NCBI GenBank assembly: GCA_021813235.1
Contig: JAKALG010000011.1
Coordinates: 1 to 14,858, forward strand
Reading direction: 5' to 3'
Length of the DNA stretch: 14,858 nucleotides
Source of the DNA: a bacterium
GTDB lineage: Bacteria > Patescibacteria > Paceibacteria > UBA9973
Position numbers and translations under genes: made by a program. The first letter of the stretch is position 1. Each line of letters starts with the position of its first letter. Shown here one piece after another: positions 1 to 6,773 of this stretch. The notes beneath the pieces are model-generated. The model made no database searches. It saw only the letters and a list, made by a program, of their open reading frames with translations, and was not told where the DNA came from.

Positions 1-296
1 GTTTTTATTTCTTGTCGGGCGAGGTATTTTAGAAATGCGCGCAAGGCTATCAAATAATAATTTTGAGTTTTTTTGGATAAAGTTTCTTTACTATTGTTTC
101 CAGTAGATTGACGGTTGAGCCAGAGGCGAAACTCTCGGACCATCGCATCATTTATATTTCCTGGGTTGTCATTTTTTGTAAAATCTAAAAAACGCGAAAG
201 GTAATGGTCATAATTTCTGACAGTATTGAGAGAACGTCCTTTTTCTATTTCTACATATTCTAGGAATTGAGTTTTCAATTGTTTAAGAGAAGCCAT
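1..296 (-). CDS. Tyrosine recombinase (XerC/XerD-like), N-terminal part, cut by window edge
   Basis: The reverse strand encodes about 98 residues starting MASLKQLKTQFLEYVEIEKG, followed by RSLNTVRNYDHYLSRFLDF and later KTQNYYLIALRAFLKYLARQ. This is the SAM-like N-terminal core-binding domain of phage-type integrases such as XerC/XerD: an amphipathic helix, the S-x-N-T-x-x-x-Y-x-x-x-L core and the LRxFLKYL helix. The catalytic domain with R-H-R-Y lies beyond position 1 and cannot be checked, so the protein could be a chromosome-dimer resolvase or another integrase. I prefer the ATG at 296-294. An in-frame ATG at 305-303 overlaps the -10 hexamer TATAAT (309-304), and transcription would start near the downstream ATG. 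The gene is divergent from rpsO. Family assignment is firm; the XerC versus XerD choice is open. Confidence 0.85.
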   Translation of the reverse strand, partial: MASLKQLKTQFLEYVEIEKGRSLNTVRNYDHYLSRFLDFTKNDNPGNINDAMVREFRLWLNRQSTGNNSKETLSKKTQNYYLIALRAFLKYLARQEIK

Positions 297-303
297 GAAA
301 CTC

Positions 304-312
304 ATTATATCA
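304..312 (-). promoter_or_regulatory. Extended -10 promoter of the recombinase gene
   Basis: On the minus strand TGaTATAAT ends 7 nt before the ATG at 296. No good -35 is seen (TAGTCG at a 17-bp spacing), but an extended -10 can compensate. The predicted start of transcription coincides with the start codon, and there is no Shine-Dalgarno sequence, so a leaderless mRNA is likely. Confidence 0.55.
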
Positions 313-339
313 AATATTGTGCGACACGACTATTTGGGC

Positions 340-368
340 TTGCAAATTCTTCATGTTTATGCTAATGT
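340..368 (+). promoter_or_regulatory. Putative rpsO promoter, leaderless layout
   Basis: The -35 TTGCAA (340-345), a 17-bp spacer and the -10 TAATGT (363-368) preceded by TGc are followed by 6 nt and the rpsO ATG. The -10 is a weak match to TATAAT, partly offset by the TG extension. No Shine-Dalgarno site precedes the ATG. Confidence 0.45.
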
Positions 369-374
369 ATAAAA

Positions 375-638
375 ATGTTAACTACAAAGAAAAAGCAGAC
401 AGTTATAAAGAAAAACCAAATTCATGACAAGGATACAGGCTCTACAGAAGTGCAAGTAGCCGTTTTGTCTACCAAAATAAATGAATTAGCTAAACATTTA
501 AAGAAACATAAAAAGGATAATACTTCTCGTCGTGGACTCATCAAAATGGTTGCCGATAGACGTACTCATTTGAAATATTTAGAGCGAAAAGATAAAACTC
601 GTTACAACGCTCTTATGAAAAAGATGGATTTAGTATAA
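375..638 (+). CDS. rpsO: 30S ribosomal protein S15
   Basis: The 87-residue product has the full S15 length and signature: an N-terminal helix ending in H-D-K-DTGSTEVQVAVLSTKI, then LAKHLKKHKKDNTSRRGL and the C-terminal DRRTHLKYL. S15 is a primary 16S rRNA-binding protein at the three-way junction of the 30S platform; in many bacteria it represses its own translation through a structured leader. Here almost no leader is available, because the predicted promoter lies directly upstream of the ATG, so the E. coli type of leader autoregulation looks impossible from this promoter. The gene starts the rpsO - NYN gene - pnp series; rpsO next to pnp is a widely conserved arrangement. Assignment is certain. 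Confidence 0.98.
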   Translation: MLTTKKKQTVIKKNQIHDKDTGSTEVQVAVLSTKINELAKHLKKHKKDNTSRRGLIKMVADRRTHLKYLERKDKTRYNALMKKMDLV

Positions 639-650
639 GCAATTAATAAT

Positions 651-725
651 TTAGAATTACGAATTACGAATTAAAAATGCATTTATTAAACTCGTAATTG
701 ATCATTCGTAATTGATAATTGAATT
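651..725 (+). repeat. AT-rich hairpin with tandem-repeat arms between rpsO and the NYN gene
   Basis: The left arm contains the 10-mer AATTACGAAT twice in overlapping register (655-664, 662-671). The right arm contains its exact complement ATTCGTAATT (704-713), plus further TAATTG units on either side. The loop is about 30 nt. There is no GC-rich stem or clear T-run, so a standard terminator is doubtful. It spans most of the 89-bp gap, up to just before the downstream ATG. Confidence 0.6.
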
Positions 726-727
726 CA

Positions 728-1237
728 ATGACTGTTATAAAAAATAAAGAACAAAGAGTTGGGGTTTTTATTGATACACAAAATCTATATCATTCGGCTC
801 GCAACTTATACAAAGCACGAGTAAATTTCGGAGCAGTTTTGAAAGAAGCTGTCGCAGGTAGAAAGCTCGTTCGTGCTGTCGCTTATGTCATCACTTCAGA
901 GACAGGTGAAGAGAAAAATTTCTTTGAAGCTCTTGAAAAATTGGGAATTGAAACAAAGACGAAAGACTTGCAGGTATATTATGGAGGATTCAAGAAAGGT
1001 GATTGGGATGTCGGTCTTGCTGTGGATGCAATTAAATTCGCATCAAAATTAGATGCTCTCGTCCTCGTTGCTGGTGATGGAGATTACGTGCCGATGGTGG
1101 AATATATTCAGAATATGGGCACACAAGTAGAAGCTATCTCATTTGGTAAATCAACTTCCGGCAAACTTCGTGATGCCGTGGATGATTTTATAGATCTTTC
1201 TTTGAATCCAAAGAAATATTTAATAGGAATGAGGTAA
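728..1237 (+). CDS. NYN/PIN-like domain protein (LabA/DUF88 type), putative RNase
   Basis: The 169-residue protein is one NYN domain, a PIN-like nuclease fold. It opens with RVGVFIDTQNLYHS (Asp16, the usual first metal-binding acidic residue), continues with GDWDVGLAVDAIKFA (Asp94, Asp100) and has LVLVAGDGDYVPMV (Asp117, Asp119) near the end. These match the conserved acidic positions of LabA/DUF88-type NYN proteins, several of which are RNases or RNA-binding. The start is placed at the ATG at 728; a TTG at 719 is in frame but adds only three residues inside the upstream inverted repeat. The gene lies between rpsO and pnp, which supports a role in RNA processing or decay, by inference only. 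Substrate is unknown. Confidence 0.88.
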   Translation: MTVIKNKEQRVGVFIDTQNLYHSARNLYKARVNFGAVLKEAVAGRKLVRAVAYVITSETGEEKNFFEALEKLGIETKTKDLQVYYGGFKKGDWDVGLAVDAIKFASKLDALVLVAGDGDYVPMVEYIQNMGTQVEAISFGKSTSGKLRDAVDDFIDLSLNPKKYLIGMR

Positions 1238-1251
1238 TTATTAGTTAATCA

Positions 1252-1318
1252 GGTTCGTCTTTAGATAGAGATAGTGTCTCACGATATCGTGGACAATACT
1301 TTATTCTGAAGAAGAACC
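1252..1318 (+). repeat. Long imperfect inverted repeat in the pnp leader
   Basis: Fourteen-nt arms (GGTTCGTCTTTAGA at 1252-1265; TCTGAAGAAGAACC at 1305-1318) pair with one mismatch and one G-U. They enclose a core whose centre is the perfect 12-bp palindrome CACGATATCGTG (1280-1291). A second small hairpin (CCCGCC-TTT-GGTGGG, from 1322) follows before the pnp ATG. The transcript upstream of pnp would fold strongly here, a natural target for processing or autoregulation. Confidence 0.6.
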
Positions 1319-1348
1319 TCGCCCGCCTTTGGTGGGTAATACAATTAT

Positions 1349-3460
1349 ATGAACAAGAAAGAATATAGTGTAGAAATTGGTGGTAAAACATTAACCGCTG
1401 TTTTCTCAGATTTAACAGAACAAGCACATGGCTCTGTTATTTTAAAATATGGCGAAACTATTGTTTTAGCAACTGCTTGTATGTCTCACGACAAACAAGA
1501 AGGGCTAGGCTTTTTCAATTTGACCGTTGATTACATAGAAAAATTTTATGCTGCAGGGAAGATTTTAGGTTCTAGATTTATGCATCGAGAAGGCAAGCCA
1601 TCTGAAGACGCAATTCTCGCTTGCCGAGTAATAGATAGAACTCTTCGTCCGCTTTTTGATCAATCAATGAGACATGCCGTGCAAATAATCGTCACTGTTT
1701 TGTCGCTCGACGAAGAAGATCCAACCATTCTCGCAGTGAATGCTGCTTCTCTCGCTTTAGCTGTATCCAATATTCCTTGGGCAGGACCTGTCGGAGCTGT
1801 ACGCATCGGTAAATATGATAGTGATGTTTTGACGGTAAACCCGAAACAAGCATTACGTCTAGACGATAGCAAATACAAATATGATTTAACTATCTGCGGG
1901 AAAGATGGAAATATAAATATGATAGAAGCTGCCGCTCATGAAGTGAAAGAAGAAGAGCTAGAAGAGGCTTTCAAAAAAGCAAGCGAAGAAATAACAAAAC
2001 TAGAAAATTTCCAAAAGAAAATCGTGTCAGAAATCGGCATTGCAAAAAGAGTGATAGAAAAAGATGTCGTTTCTCCGGAATCAGTAAAATTATTTAATGA
2101 AAATATTTTACCAAAAATGGAAGAAGCGCTCTTTGCTGGAGTAGGCAAAAAGAAAATAGATGAGCTCCATAGTGTTTGGAATAAAATGGTGAAAGACGCT
2201 TATCCTGACAGAGAGGATTTTGCGCCAGAAGATAATCTTTTTGACGATACAGAGAATGAAATGTTACACAAGAAAGCAATTGAGAATGATAAACGTGCTG
2301 ATGGCAGAAAAATGGATGAACTTCGTGACCTTTATGCGCAAGCTGGAGGACTCTCTTCAATACTCCATGGTACAGGAATATTTTATCGCGGAGGAACACA
2401 CGTACTCTCTGTGCTCACTCTCGGTGGTCCAGAAGAAAAATTACTCGTTGACGGCATGGAAGCAAAAGAAGAAAAAAGATTTATGCATCATTACAACTTC
2501 CCACCATATTCTTCCGGTGAAGTTGGCCGTGTGGGGAATACCAATCGTCGAGAAATAGGTCACGGAGCTTTAGCAGAAAAAGCACTCGCTATGGTATTGC
2601 CTAGTGTAGAAGAATTTCCGTACACTATGCGTATCGTTTCTGAATCAATGGCTTCAAATGGTTCTACTTCACAAGCTTCTATCTGTGCATCTATCTTGGC
2701 ACTTATGGATGGAGGAGTACCTATCAAAGCTCCTGTCGCAGGTATTGCCATGGGTCTCATGTATGAAGATGATAAGAAATATAAAATTTTAACTGACATT
2801 CAAGGCCCAGAAGATCATCATGGAGATATGGATTTTAAAGTTGCAGGCACCAGAGAAGGTGTGACAGCTATTCAACTTGATGTGAAAGTGGAAGGAGTGC
2901 CGATAAAAATATTAGGTGAAGCAATGCTCCAATCTAAAAAAGCACGTGTTGCTATTATAGAAAAAATTGAAAAAGAAATTCCAAAACCTCGAGCAGAAAT
3001 TTCCAAAAACGCACCGAAGATTTTGATTATAAAAATCAATCCAGATAAAATCGGTATGGTTATCGGCGGGGGAGGAAAAACCATTAAAGATATTAAAGAA
3101 AGAAGTGGAGCAGAAATAACTATTGAAGATGACGGCACAGTATATCTAACGGGGAAAGATGGCACAGCTGAAATAGCCAAGAAAATTATAGAAGAGATGA
3201 CACATGAATTTAAAGTCGGGGAAATATTAAAAGGTGAAGTTGTGAAACTTGCAGATTTCGGAGTATTCGTTCGCCTCAATCCTTTCACAGACGGCATGGT
3301 CCACATTTCCGAAATGGCACCATTTCGCGTGGAGAGAGTTAGCGATATAATAAGAGAAGGCACCATCGTGCCGGTGAAGGTTATAAAAATAGACGAGGAG
3401 AGAGGGAAAATCAGCTTGTCTATCAAAGAAGCCGACCCAAATTTCTTCAAGAAACCTTAA
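1349..3460 (+). CDS. pnp: Polyribonucleotide nucleotidyltransferase (PNPase)
   Basis: The 703-residue product has the normal PNPase length and order: first RNase PH-like domain (about 10-215; GSVILKYGETIVLATAC, RPLFDQSMR), an alpha-helical linker (about 230-300), second RNase PH-like domain (about 315-545), KH domain (about 557-615, IGMVIGGGGKTIKDI) and S1 domain (about 621-695, GEVVKLADFGVFVRL). The catalytic/metal segment GPEDHHGDMDFKVAG lies at about 486-500 and carries the acidic residues. The enzyme degrades RNA 3' to 5' with phosphate and can add tails with nucleoside diphosphates; it acts as a trimer. No Shine-Dalgarno site precedes the ATG, and a folded leader lies directly upstream. 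It ends 13 bp before a long hairpin. Assignment is certain. Confidence 0.98.
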   Translation: MNKKEYSVEIGGKTLTAVFSDLTEQAHGSVILKYGETIVLATACMSHDKQEGLGFFNLTVDYIEKFYAAGKILGSRFMHREGKPSEDAILACRVIDRTLRPLFDQSMRHAVQIIVTVLSLDEEDPTILAVNAASLALAVSNIPWAGPVGAVRIGKYDSDVLTVNPKQALRLDDSKYKYDLTICGKDGNINMIEAAAHEVKEEELEEAFKKASEEITKLENFQKKIVSEIGIAKRVIEKDVVSPESVKLFNENILPKMEEALFAGVGKKKIDELHSVWNKMVKDAYPDREDFAPEDNLFDDTENEMLHKKAIENDKRADGRKMDELRDLYAQAGGLSSILHGTGIFYRGGTHVLSVLTLGGPEEKLLVDGMEAKEEKRFMHHYNFPPYSSGEVGRVGNTNRREIGHGALAEKALAMVLPSVEEFPYTMRIVSESMASNGSTSQASICASILALMDGGVPIKAPVAGIAMGLMYEDDKKYKILTDIQGPEDHHGDMDFKVAGTREGVTAIQLDVKVEGVPIKILGEAMLQSKKARVAIIEKIEKEIPKPRAEISKNAPKILIIKINPDKIGMVIGGGGKTIKDIKERSGAEITIEDDGTVYLTGKDGTAEIAKKIIEEMTHEFKVGEILKGEVVKLADFGVFVRLNPFTDGMVHISEMAPFRVERVSDIIREGTIVPVKVIKIDEERGKISLSIKEADPNFFKKP

Positions 3461-3472
3461 ACTTGGCGGAGA

Positions 3473-3510
3473 AAAGCCTGGCTTTAAAAAGAGCCCAAAA
3501 GCCAGGCTTT
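3473..3510 (+). terminator. Long hairpin after pnp
   Basis: A perfect 13-bp stem (AAAGCCTGGCTTT at 3473-3485, AAAGCCAGGCTTT at 3498-3510) with a 12-nt loop follows the pnp stop. The stem ends in TTT but no longer T-run follows, so it may be a weak terminator or an mRNA-stabilising hairpin. Confidence 0.6.
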
Positions 3511-3525
3511 GAGGAGCCAAAAAAT

Positions 3526-3621
3526 ATGGAAGTTCAAACTAAAACCTGTCAAAATTGTCCCGATTTTATAAAAATCGAGGATCCTCGATGCAAAGCATCG
3601 GGACAAAAAAGTTATGAATGA
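3526..3621 (+). pseudogene. 31-codon upstream ORF, probable remnant of a zinc-ribbon gene start
   Basis: An ATG at 3526 follows GAGGAG (3511-3516) at a 9-nt spacing, one of few good Shine-Dalgarno sites in the window. The peptide starts MEVQTKTCQNC and then runs into residues coded by the palindrome cluster at 3555-3606, ending at a TGA that overlaps the start of the next gene by 8 nt. CQNC is also residues 10-13 of the downstream zinc-ribbon protein, and the DNA TGTCAAAATTGT is repeated exactly (3547-3558 and 3641-3652). My reading is that this is the start of a second or original copy, cut off by a rearrangement or element insertion. It could also be a translated leader peptide that couples translation to the next gene. 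Confidence 0.5.
3555..3606 (+). repeat. Cluster of overlapping palindromes (52 bp)
   Basis: Outer arms TTGTCCCGAT (3555-3564) and ATCGGGACAA (3597-3606) are perfectly complementary over 10 bp. Between and overlapping them are three local palindromes: CGATTTT-ATA-AAAATCG (3561-3577), the loop-free 16-bp palindrome ATCGAGGATCCTCGAT (3574-3589), and CGATGC-AAA-GCATCG (3586-3600). The outer stem and inner hairpins compete, so alternative folds are possible. It interrupts a zinc-ribbon reading frame. Confidence 0.75.
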
Positions 3622-5359
3622 TATTTCTGAAAGTAGAATATGTCAAAATTGTAAAGGTAAATTTACTATAGAGCCGGAGGATTTTAAATTTTATGAAAAA
3701 ATAAAAGTTCCTCCTCCGACGTTTTGTCCAGAATGCCGAATGCAAAGGAGAATATTATGGAGAAATGAACGTGTTTTGTATAAATCTGTCTGTGCTTTGT
3801 GTAAGAAAAGTATTATCTCAATGTATGACTCAAAAAATAATTTTGTGGTTTTTTGTGATAAATGTTGGTGGGGAGATGGCTGGGATGCATTGAGTTATGC
3901 TTCTCCTTATGATTTTAATATTTCCTTTTTCGAACAATGGCTTAATTTGCTTAAAAGAGCTCCATTAACCCAACTTTGGAAATTTAATAATGTAAATTCT
4001 GATTATATAAACTACTCAACGGAAAATAAGAATTGTTATCTTTCTTCTTCAATTTTGAATTGCGAAGATGTTTCTTATTCATATGCTTTGGATAAAAGTC
4101 AAAATACTCTCGACTCTCTTTATTCTAATAAATTAATTTGGTGTTATGAGAACATAGATTCAGTCAATAACTATAATAGTATTTTTCTTCAAGAATCTAG
4201 CAACTGTATTGATTCTGGTTTTCTATTTGATTGTGTAAATTGTCAAAATTGTTTTTTGTCTTCAAATTTACGTAACAAAAAATATGTTTTTGAAAATATT
4301 CAATACACTAAAGAAGAATATGAGTCGAAAATATCTAAATTAGAAATAAAAGATTATTCTGTGTTACAGAAATTACTAAAGGAGTTCAAAAAAATAAGGG
4401 AAAACAAAGCTATCCATAAATATATTCAAACGATTAATAGTGTGAATTGTTCTGGAAACAACATAGAAAATTCAAAAAATGTTTTTTATTCTTTTAATGT
4501 AAATAATTCTCAAGACATCAAATATGCAGTACGTTCTGATGGCAATAAAGATACTATGGATATGTTTGGTGGAGTACGAACAGAGTCCTCTTATGAAGGA
4601 GTCGCTCCCTCATTCCAAGGATCAAAATCGTTTTTTGGTATTACAAATAAAGGTTCAAATGACATTCAATATTCATTTTTATGTATATCTTCTCACGACC
4701 TCTTCGCCTGCATTGGTCTCCGCTCTAAGCAATACTGCATCCTCAACAAACAATACACTAAGGAAGAATATGAAGAAATGGTTCCCAAAATCATCCAACA
4801 TATGAACGATATGCCCTATATAGATAAAAAAGGAAGAATATATAAATATGGAGAGTTCTTTCCAAGTGAATTAAGTCCATTCTCCTATAATGAAACCATA
4901 GCACAAGAATACTTCCCATTAACTAAGGAAGAAGCCCTAAAGGAAGGATATAGTTGGAAAGAGAAAGAAGAAAGAAACTATACAATAGATATTAAAACAG
5001 AAGATATTCCTAACAATATCAAAGAAGTAGAAGATTCAATAATTAACAAAGTCATAGAATGTGAACATAAAGGTAAATGCAATGAACAATGTACAGAAGC
5101 CTTTAAAATCATACCAGATGAACTATCCTTCTATAAACGAATGAATTTACCCATTCCTCACCTCTGTCCCAACTGTAGACACTATAATAGACTAAAACAA
5201 AGAAATCCTTTAAAACTCTGGCATAGACATTGTATGTGCAAAAACCCAAAACACGCACACTTGGACATCGGATGTCCAAGTGAATTTGAGACTAGTTATT
5301 CCCCAGATAGACCGGAGATTATTTATTGTGAGAGGTGCTATAATCAGGAAGTATACTAA
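3614..5359 (+). CDS. Zinc-ribbon protein with mirrored terminal ribbons and internal YTKEEYE repeats, function unknown
   Basis: The 581-residue protein starts with C10-x2-C13 and C38-x2-C41 separated by EPEDFKFYEKIKVPPPTF, then C60-x2-C63 and C81-x2-C84, all typical zinc-ribbon pairs. A related unit recurs at the C-terminus (CxxxC, then PDELSFYKRMNLPIPHLCPNC, then further Cys/His pairs). The centre is rich in Asn, Ser, Tyr and Cys and has two copies of LRxKxYxxxNxQYTKEEYE, coded at about 4270-4323 and 4720-4773. No catalytic motif is seen. I associate this type with Parcubacteria genomes, where it is often left hypothetical or carries doubtful transferase names. The ATG at 3614 overlaps the upstream ORF. 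Base composition shifts near 4680, becoming richer in C and in TTC codons. The membrane-protein gene follows after 13 nt, suggesting cotranscription. Confidence 0.85.
   Translation: MNDISESRICQNCKGKFTIEPEDFKFYEKIKVPPPTFCPECRMQRRILWRNERVLYKSVCALCKKSIISMYDSKNNFVVFCDKCWWGDGWDALSYASPYDFNISFFEQWLNLLKRAPLTQLWKFNNVNSDYINYSTENKNCYLSSSILNCEDVSYSYALDKSQNTLDSLYSNKLIWCYENIDSVNNYNSIFLQESSNCIDSGFLFDCVNCQNCFLSSNLRNKKYVFENIQYTKEEYESKISKLEIKDYSVLQKLLKEFKKIRENKAIHKYIQTINSVNCSGNNIENSKNVFYSFNVNNSQDIKYAVRSDGNKDTMDMFGGVRTESSYEGVAPSFQGSKSFFGITNKGSNDIQYSFLCISSHDLFACIGLRSKQYCILNKQYTKEEYEEMVPKIIQHMNDMPYIDKKGRIYKYGEFFPSELSPFSYNETIAQEYFPLTKEEALKEGYSWKEKEERNYTIDIKTEDIPNNIKEVEDSIINKVIECEHKGKCNEQCTEAFKIIPDELSFYKRMNLPIPHLCPNCRHYNRLKQRNPLKLWHRHCMCKNPKHAHLDIGCPSEFETSYSPDRPEIIYCERCYNQEVY
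4301..4323 (+). repeat. Direct repeat copy 1 inside the zinc-ribbon gene
   Basis: The 23 bases at 4301-4323, coding QYTKEEYE, match those at 4751-4773 except for one A/G difference. The copies are exactly 450 bp (150 codons) apart and in frame, reflecting an internal protein repeat. Confidence 0.75.
4751..4773 (+). repeat. Direct repeat copy 2 inside the zinc-ribbon gene
   Basis: Partner of the repeat at 4301-4323 (22 of 23 bases identical). The flanking coding sequence is much more diverged than the repeat itself. Confidence 0.75.
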
Positions 5360-5372
5360 ATTTTGTAATGAA

Positions 5373-6248
5373 ATGGAAAACGAAAATCAATTAAAAAATA
5401 AAAATGTAGAAACTTATACCAGAGACATGGCGAAAGCTATTGAAGGTGGGCAGGGAGGAATAATAAAAAAAATAATTCACGAAGAAGAAAAATATGAGGC
5501 TGAAAAGATAAAGTTATCTCCAGAATCGAAAAAAAATGAATTATTTATGATTATAAGTGTTGTACTTGTCGCTATCGCCCTAGCTCTTTTAGCTTATCTT
5601 TGGTTTTCTTCTGACGACAAAGTAAATACTGTTCCTGTCGCACCAGTTGCTGCTTCTATAATTTTTACGGATGACACTACTTTCAAAGAAGTTGATGGAT
5701 TAAATAAAGAAAAAATAGAGGAACTTATTTCAAGCGAAACCAGCAACACTAAAGTGAAAGTTGGTGGAGTGGAAGGAATTTATTTAACAGAAGGGCAGAA
5801 AGTTATAGGGCTCAAAAGATTTAATGACCTTATCAAAGGCAATTTGACGACGGAAGGGCTTGCTCTCATGGGCGACAGTTTTTTGCTTGGCGCCTTTAAA
5901 AGTGGTTTAAGCTCTGTTTCTCCAAATATCGGTGACCCATTTATGTTGTTAAAAGTAAAATCTTTCACAGATATTTTCCCTGTGATGCGTACTTGGGAAA
6001 GTAAAATGCTTTATGATTTAGCTGGGCTTTTTGGAGTGACTCTTTCTCCAGACACAAATTATTTATTTACAAAAAGTTTTGAAGATGGTATTGTCTCCAA
6101 CAAAAATGCCAGAATATTGAGAGATAATAATGGTGGAATCGTTTTGATGTATGTCTTTATCAACGATAATTCTATAGTCATCACTAATTCTGAACTAGCT
6201 ACCAACGAAGTAATTCTTCGTATCAATTCTAGTCAAATTAAAAAATAG
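5373..6248 (+). CDS. One-pass membrane protein with extracytoplasmic domain, function unknown
   Basis: The 291-residue protein has a charged, cytoplasmic-looking N-terminus of about 56 residues, including GGQGGIIKKIIHEEEKYEAEK and SPESKKNE. One strong membrane segment follows (about 57-79, LFMIISVVLVAIALALLAYLWF), then a short linker with repeated Val/Pro/Ala and an outside domain of about 200 residues with no motif I can name. The charge pattern predicts N-in, C-out. The ATG at 5373 is chosen because it lies 13 nt after the previous stop; the frame is open upstream to 5280 but that part overlaps the zinc-ribbon gene. No SD is seen. I believe similar proteins are common in Parcubacteria, but I know of no assigned function. 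A terminator-like inverted repeat follows the stop. Confidence 0.8.
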   Translation: MENENQLKNKNVETYTRDMAKAIEGGQGGIIKKIIHEEEKYEAEKIKLSPESKKNELFMIISVVLVAIALALLAYLWFSSDDKVNTVPVAPVAASIIFTDDTTFKEVDGLNKEKIEELISSETSNTKVKVGGVEGIYLTEGQKVIGLKRFNDLIKGNLTTEGLALMGDSFLLGAFKSGLSSVSPNIGDPFMLLKVKSFTDIFPVMRTWESKMLYDLAGLFGVTLSPDTNYLFTKSFEDGIVSNKNARILRDNNGGIVLMYVFINDNSIVITNSELATNEVILRINSSQIKK

Positions 6249-6253
6249 AGATA

Positions 6254-6368
6254 AAAAACCGAAGGAACAACTTTTTAAGAGGTAAGGCCTCCGACGGCGA
6301 GCCAACGTCAGGACTTTTTTAAGCTTCAAAAAATCCGTACCGACAAAAAGTTCGTTCCTTCGGTTTTT
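6254..6368 (+). repeat. Interspersed palindromic element, copy 1 (forward)
   Basis: Near-perfect arms at 6254-6276 and 6345-6368 (one extra G in the right arm) enclose a core that ends in TCCGTACCGACAAAAAG. The core contains a HindIII site in the loop of a hairpin (GGAcTTTTTT / AAAAAATCC). The outer part of the arms, CCGAAGGAAC / GTTCCTTCGG followed by TTTTT, also reads as a factor-independent terminator for the upstream membrane-protein gene. The core is shared with the elements at 6774-6897 and 11639-11752; the outer arms are not. Confidence 0.85.
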
Positions 6369-6372
6369 AGAG

Positions 6373-6400
6373 TTGCATTTTAAAATGAAAGTGCTAGGCT
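6373..6400 (+). promoter_or_regulatory. Putative promoter of the TraR/DksA-like gene, leaderless layout
   Basis: TTGCAT (6373-6378), a 16-bp spacer and TAGGCT (6395-6400) preceded by TGc are followed by 6 nt and the ATG. The -10 match is weak apart from the TG extension. Spacing to the ATG equals that of rpsO. Confidence 0.4.
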
Positions 6401-6406
6401 TTAAAG

Positions 6407-6763
6407 ATGTTAGATAAAAAGAAAATAAAAGAAAAACTGGAAGGAGAGAGGGATGTTTTGCTTGAGCAGATTCGTGATATTGGAAAATTAAATCCAGAAA
6501 CAAATGAATGGGAGGCTGTTCCCGAGGAATTAAATTCAAGAGAATCAGATCAAAATGATATGGCTGATAGATTTGAAGATTTTGAAGCTAGAAGCACAAT
6601 GATAAAGACTTTAGAAGCAAGACTAAAAAGTATTTTGAGTTCAATAAAAGGAATAGGCAGGGAATCTTTCGGTAAATGTGAAGTTTGTAAAAAAGATATT
6701 GAGATGGATCGTATGGAAGCCAATCCTGCGGCCAAGACGTGCAAGAAACATTTAAACGGGTAA
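6407..6763 (+). CDS. TraR/DksA-family zinc-finger protein
   Basis: The 118-residue protein has an N-terminal coiled-coil region (about 1-80) with the acidic stretch ESDQNDMADRFEDFE, where DksA proteins carry their coiled-coil tip acids. A C-terminal C4-type finger variant follows with Cys91, Cys94, Cys112 and His115 (GKCEVCKKDIEMDRMEANP...CKKHL). DksA/TraR proteins bind the RNA polymerase secondary channel and tune initiation, often with ppGpp; whether this one does is inferred. It is shorter than E. coli DksA (151 aa) and close to the Gram-positive YteA-like/TraR group. The gene stands alone between two inverted copies of the palindromic element, the first also able to act as an upstream terminator. 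Confidence 0.87.
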   Translation: MLDKKKIKEKLEGERDVLLEQIRDIGKLNPETNEWEAVPEELNSRESDQNDMADRFEDFEARSTMIKTLEARLKSILSSIKGIGRESFGKCEVCKKDIEMDRMEANPAAKTCKKHLNG

Positions 6764-6773
6764 TTAAAATAAC

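Noticed and set aside
655..713. CRISPR-like direct repeats
   Set aside because: The AATTACG units are too short and overlapping, with no spacers and no cas genes; they form hairpin arms.
719..727. TTG start for the NYN protein
   Set aside because: An ATG lies three codons downstream, and the TTG sits inside the inverted repeat with no ribosome site.
1337..1342. TAATAC as the -10 of a leaderless pnp promoter
   Set aside because: The match is poor and neither a -35 nor a TG extension lies at a fitting distance.
2220..2558. 112-codon plus-strand frame inside pnp
   Set aside because: It overlaps the conserved second RNase PH domain in another frame and has no recognisable motif.
2872..3450. 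192-codon open frame on the minus strand inside pnp
   Set aside because: It lies wholly within the KH/S1 part of a certain pnp gene and its Ser/Ile/Phe-rich translation is typical of an antisense shadow.
3561..3600. tRNA-like cloverleaf
   Set aside because: The arms lack the tRNA lengths, anticodon-loop and T-loop sequences; it is a set of competing palindromes.
5280..5372. Upstream extension of the membrane-protein frame
   Set aside because: It overlaps the end of the zinc-ribbon gene; the ATG at 5373 fits the gap and gives a normal cytoplasmic N-terminus.
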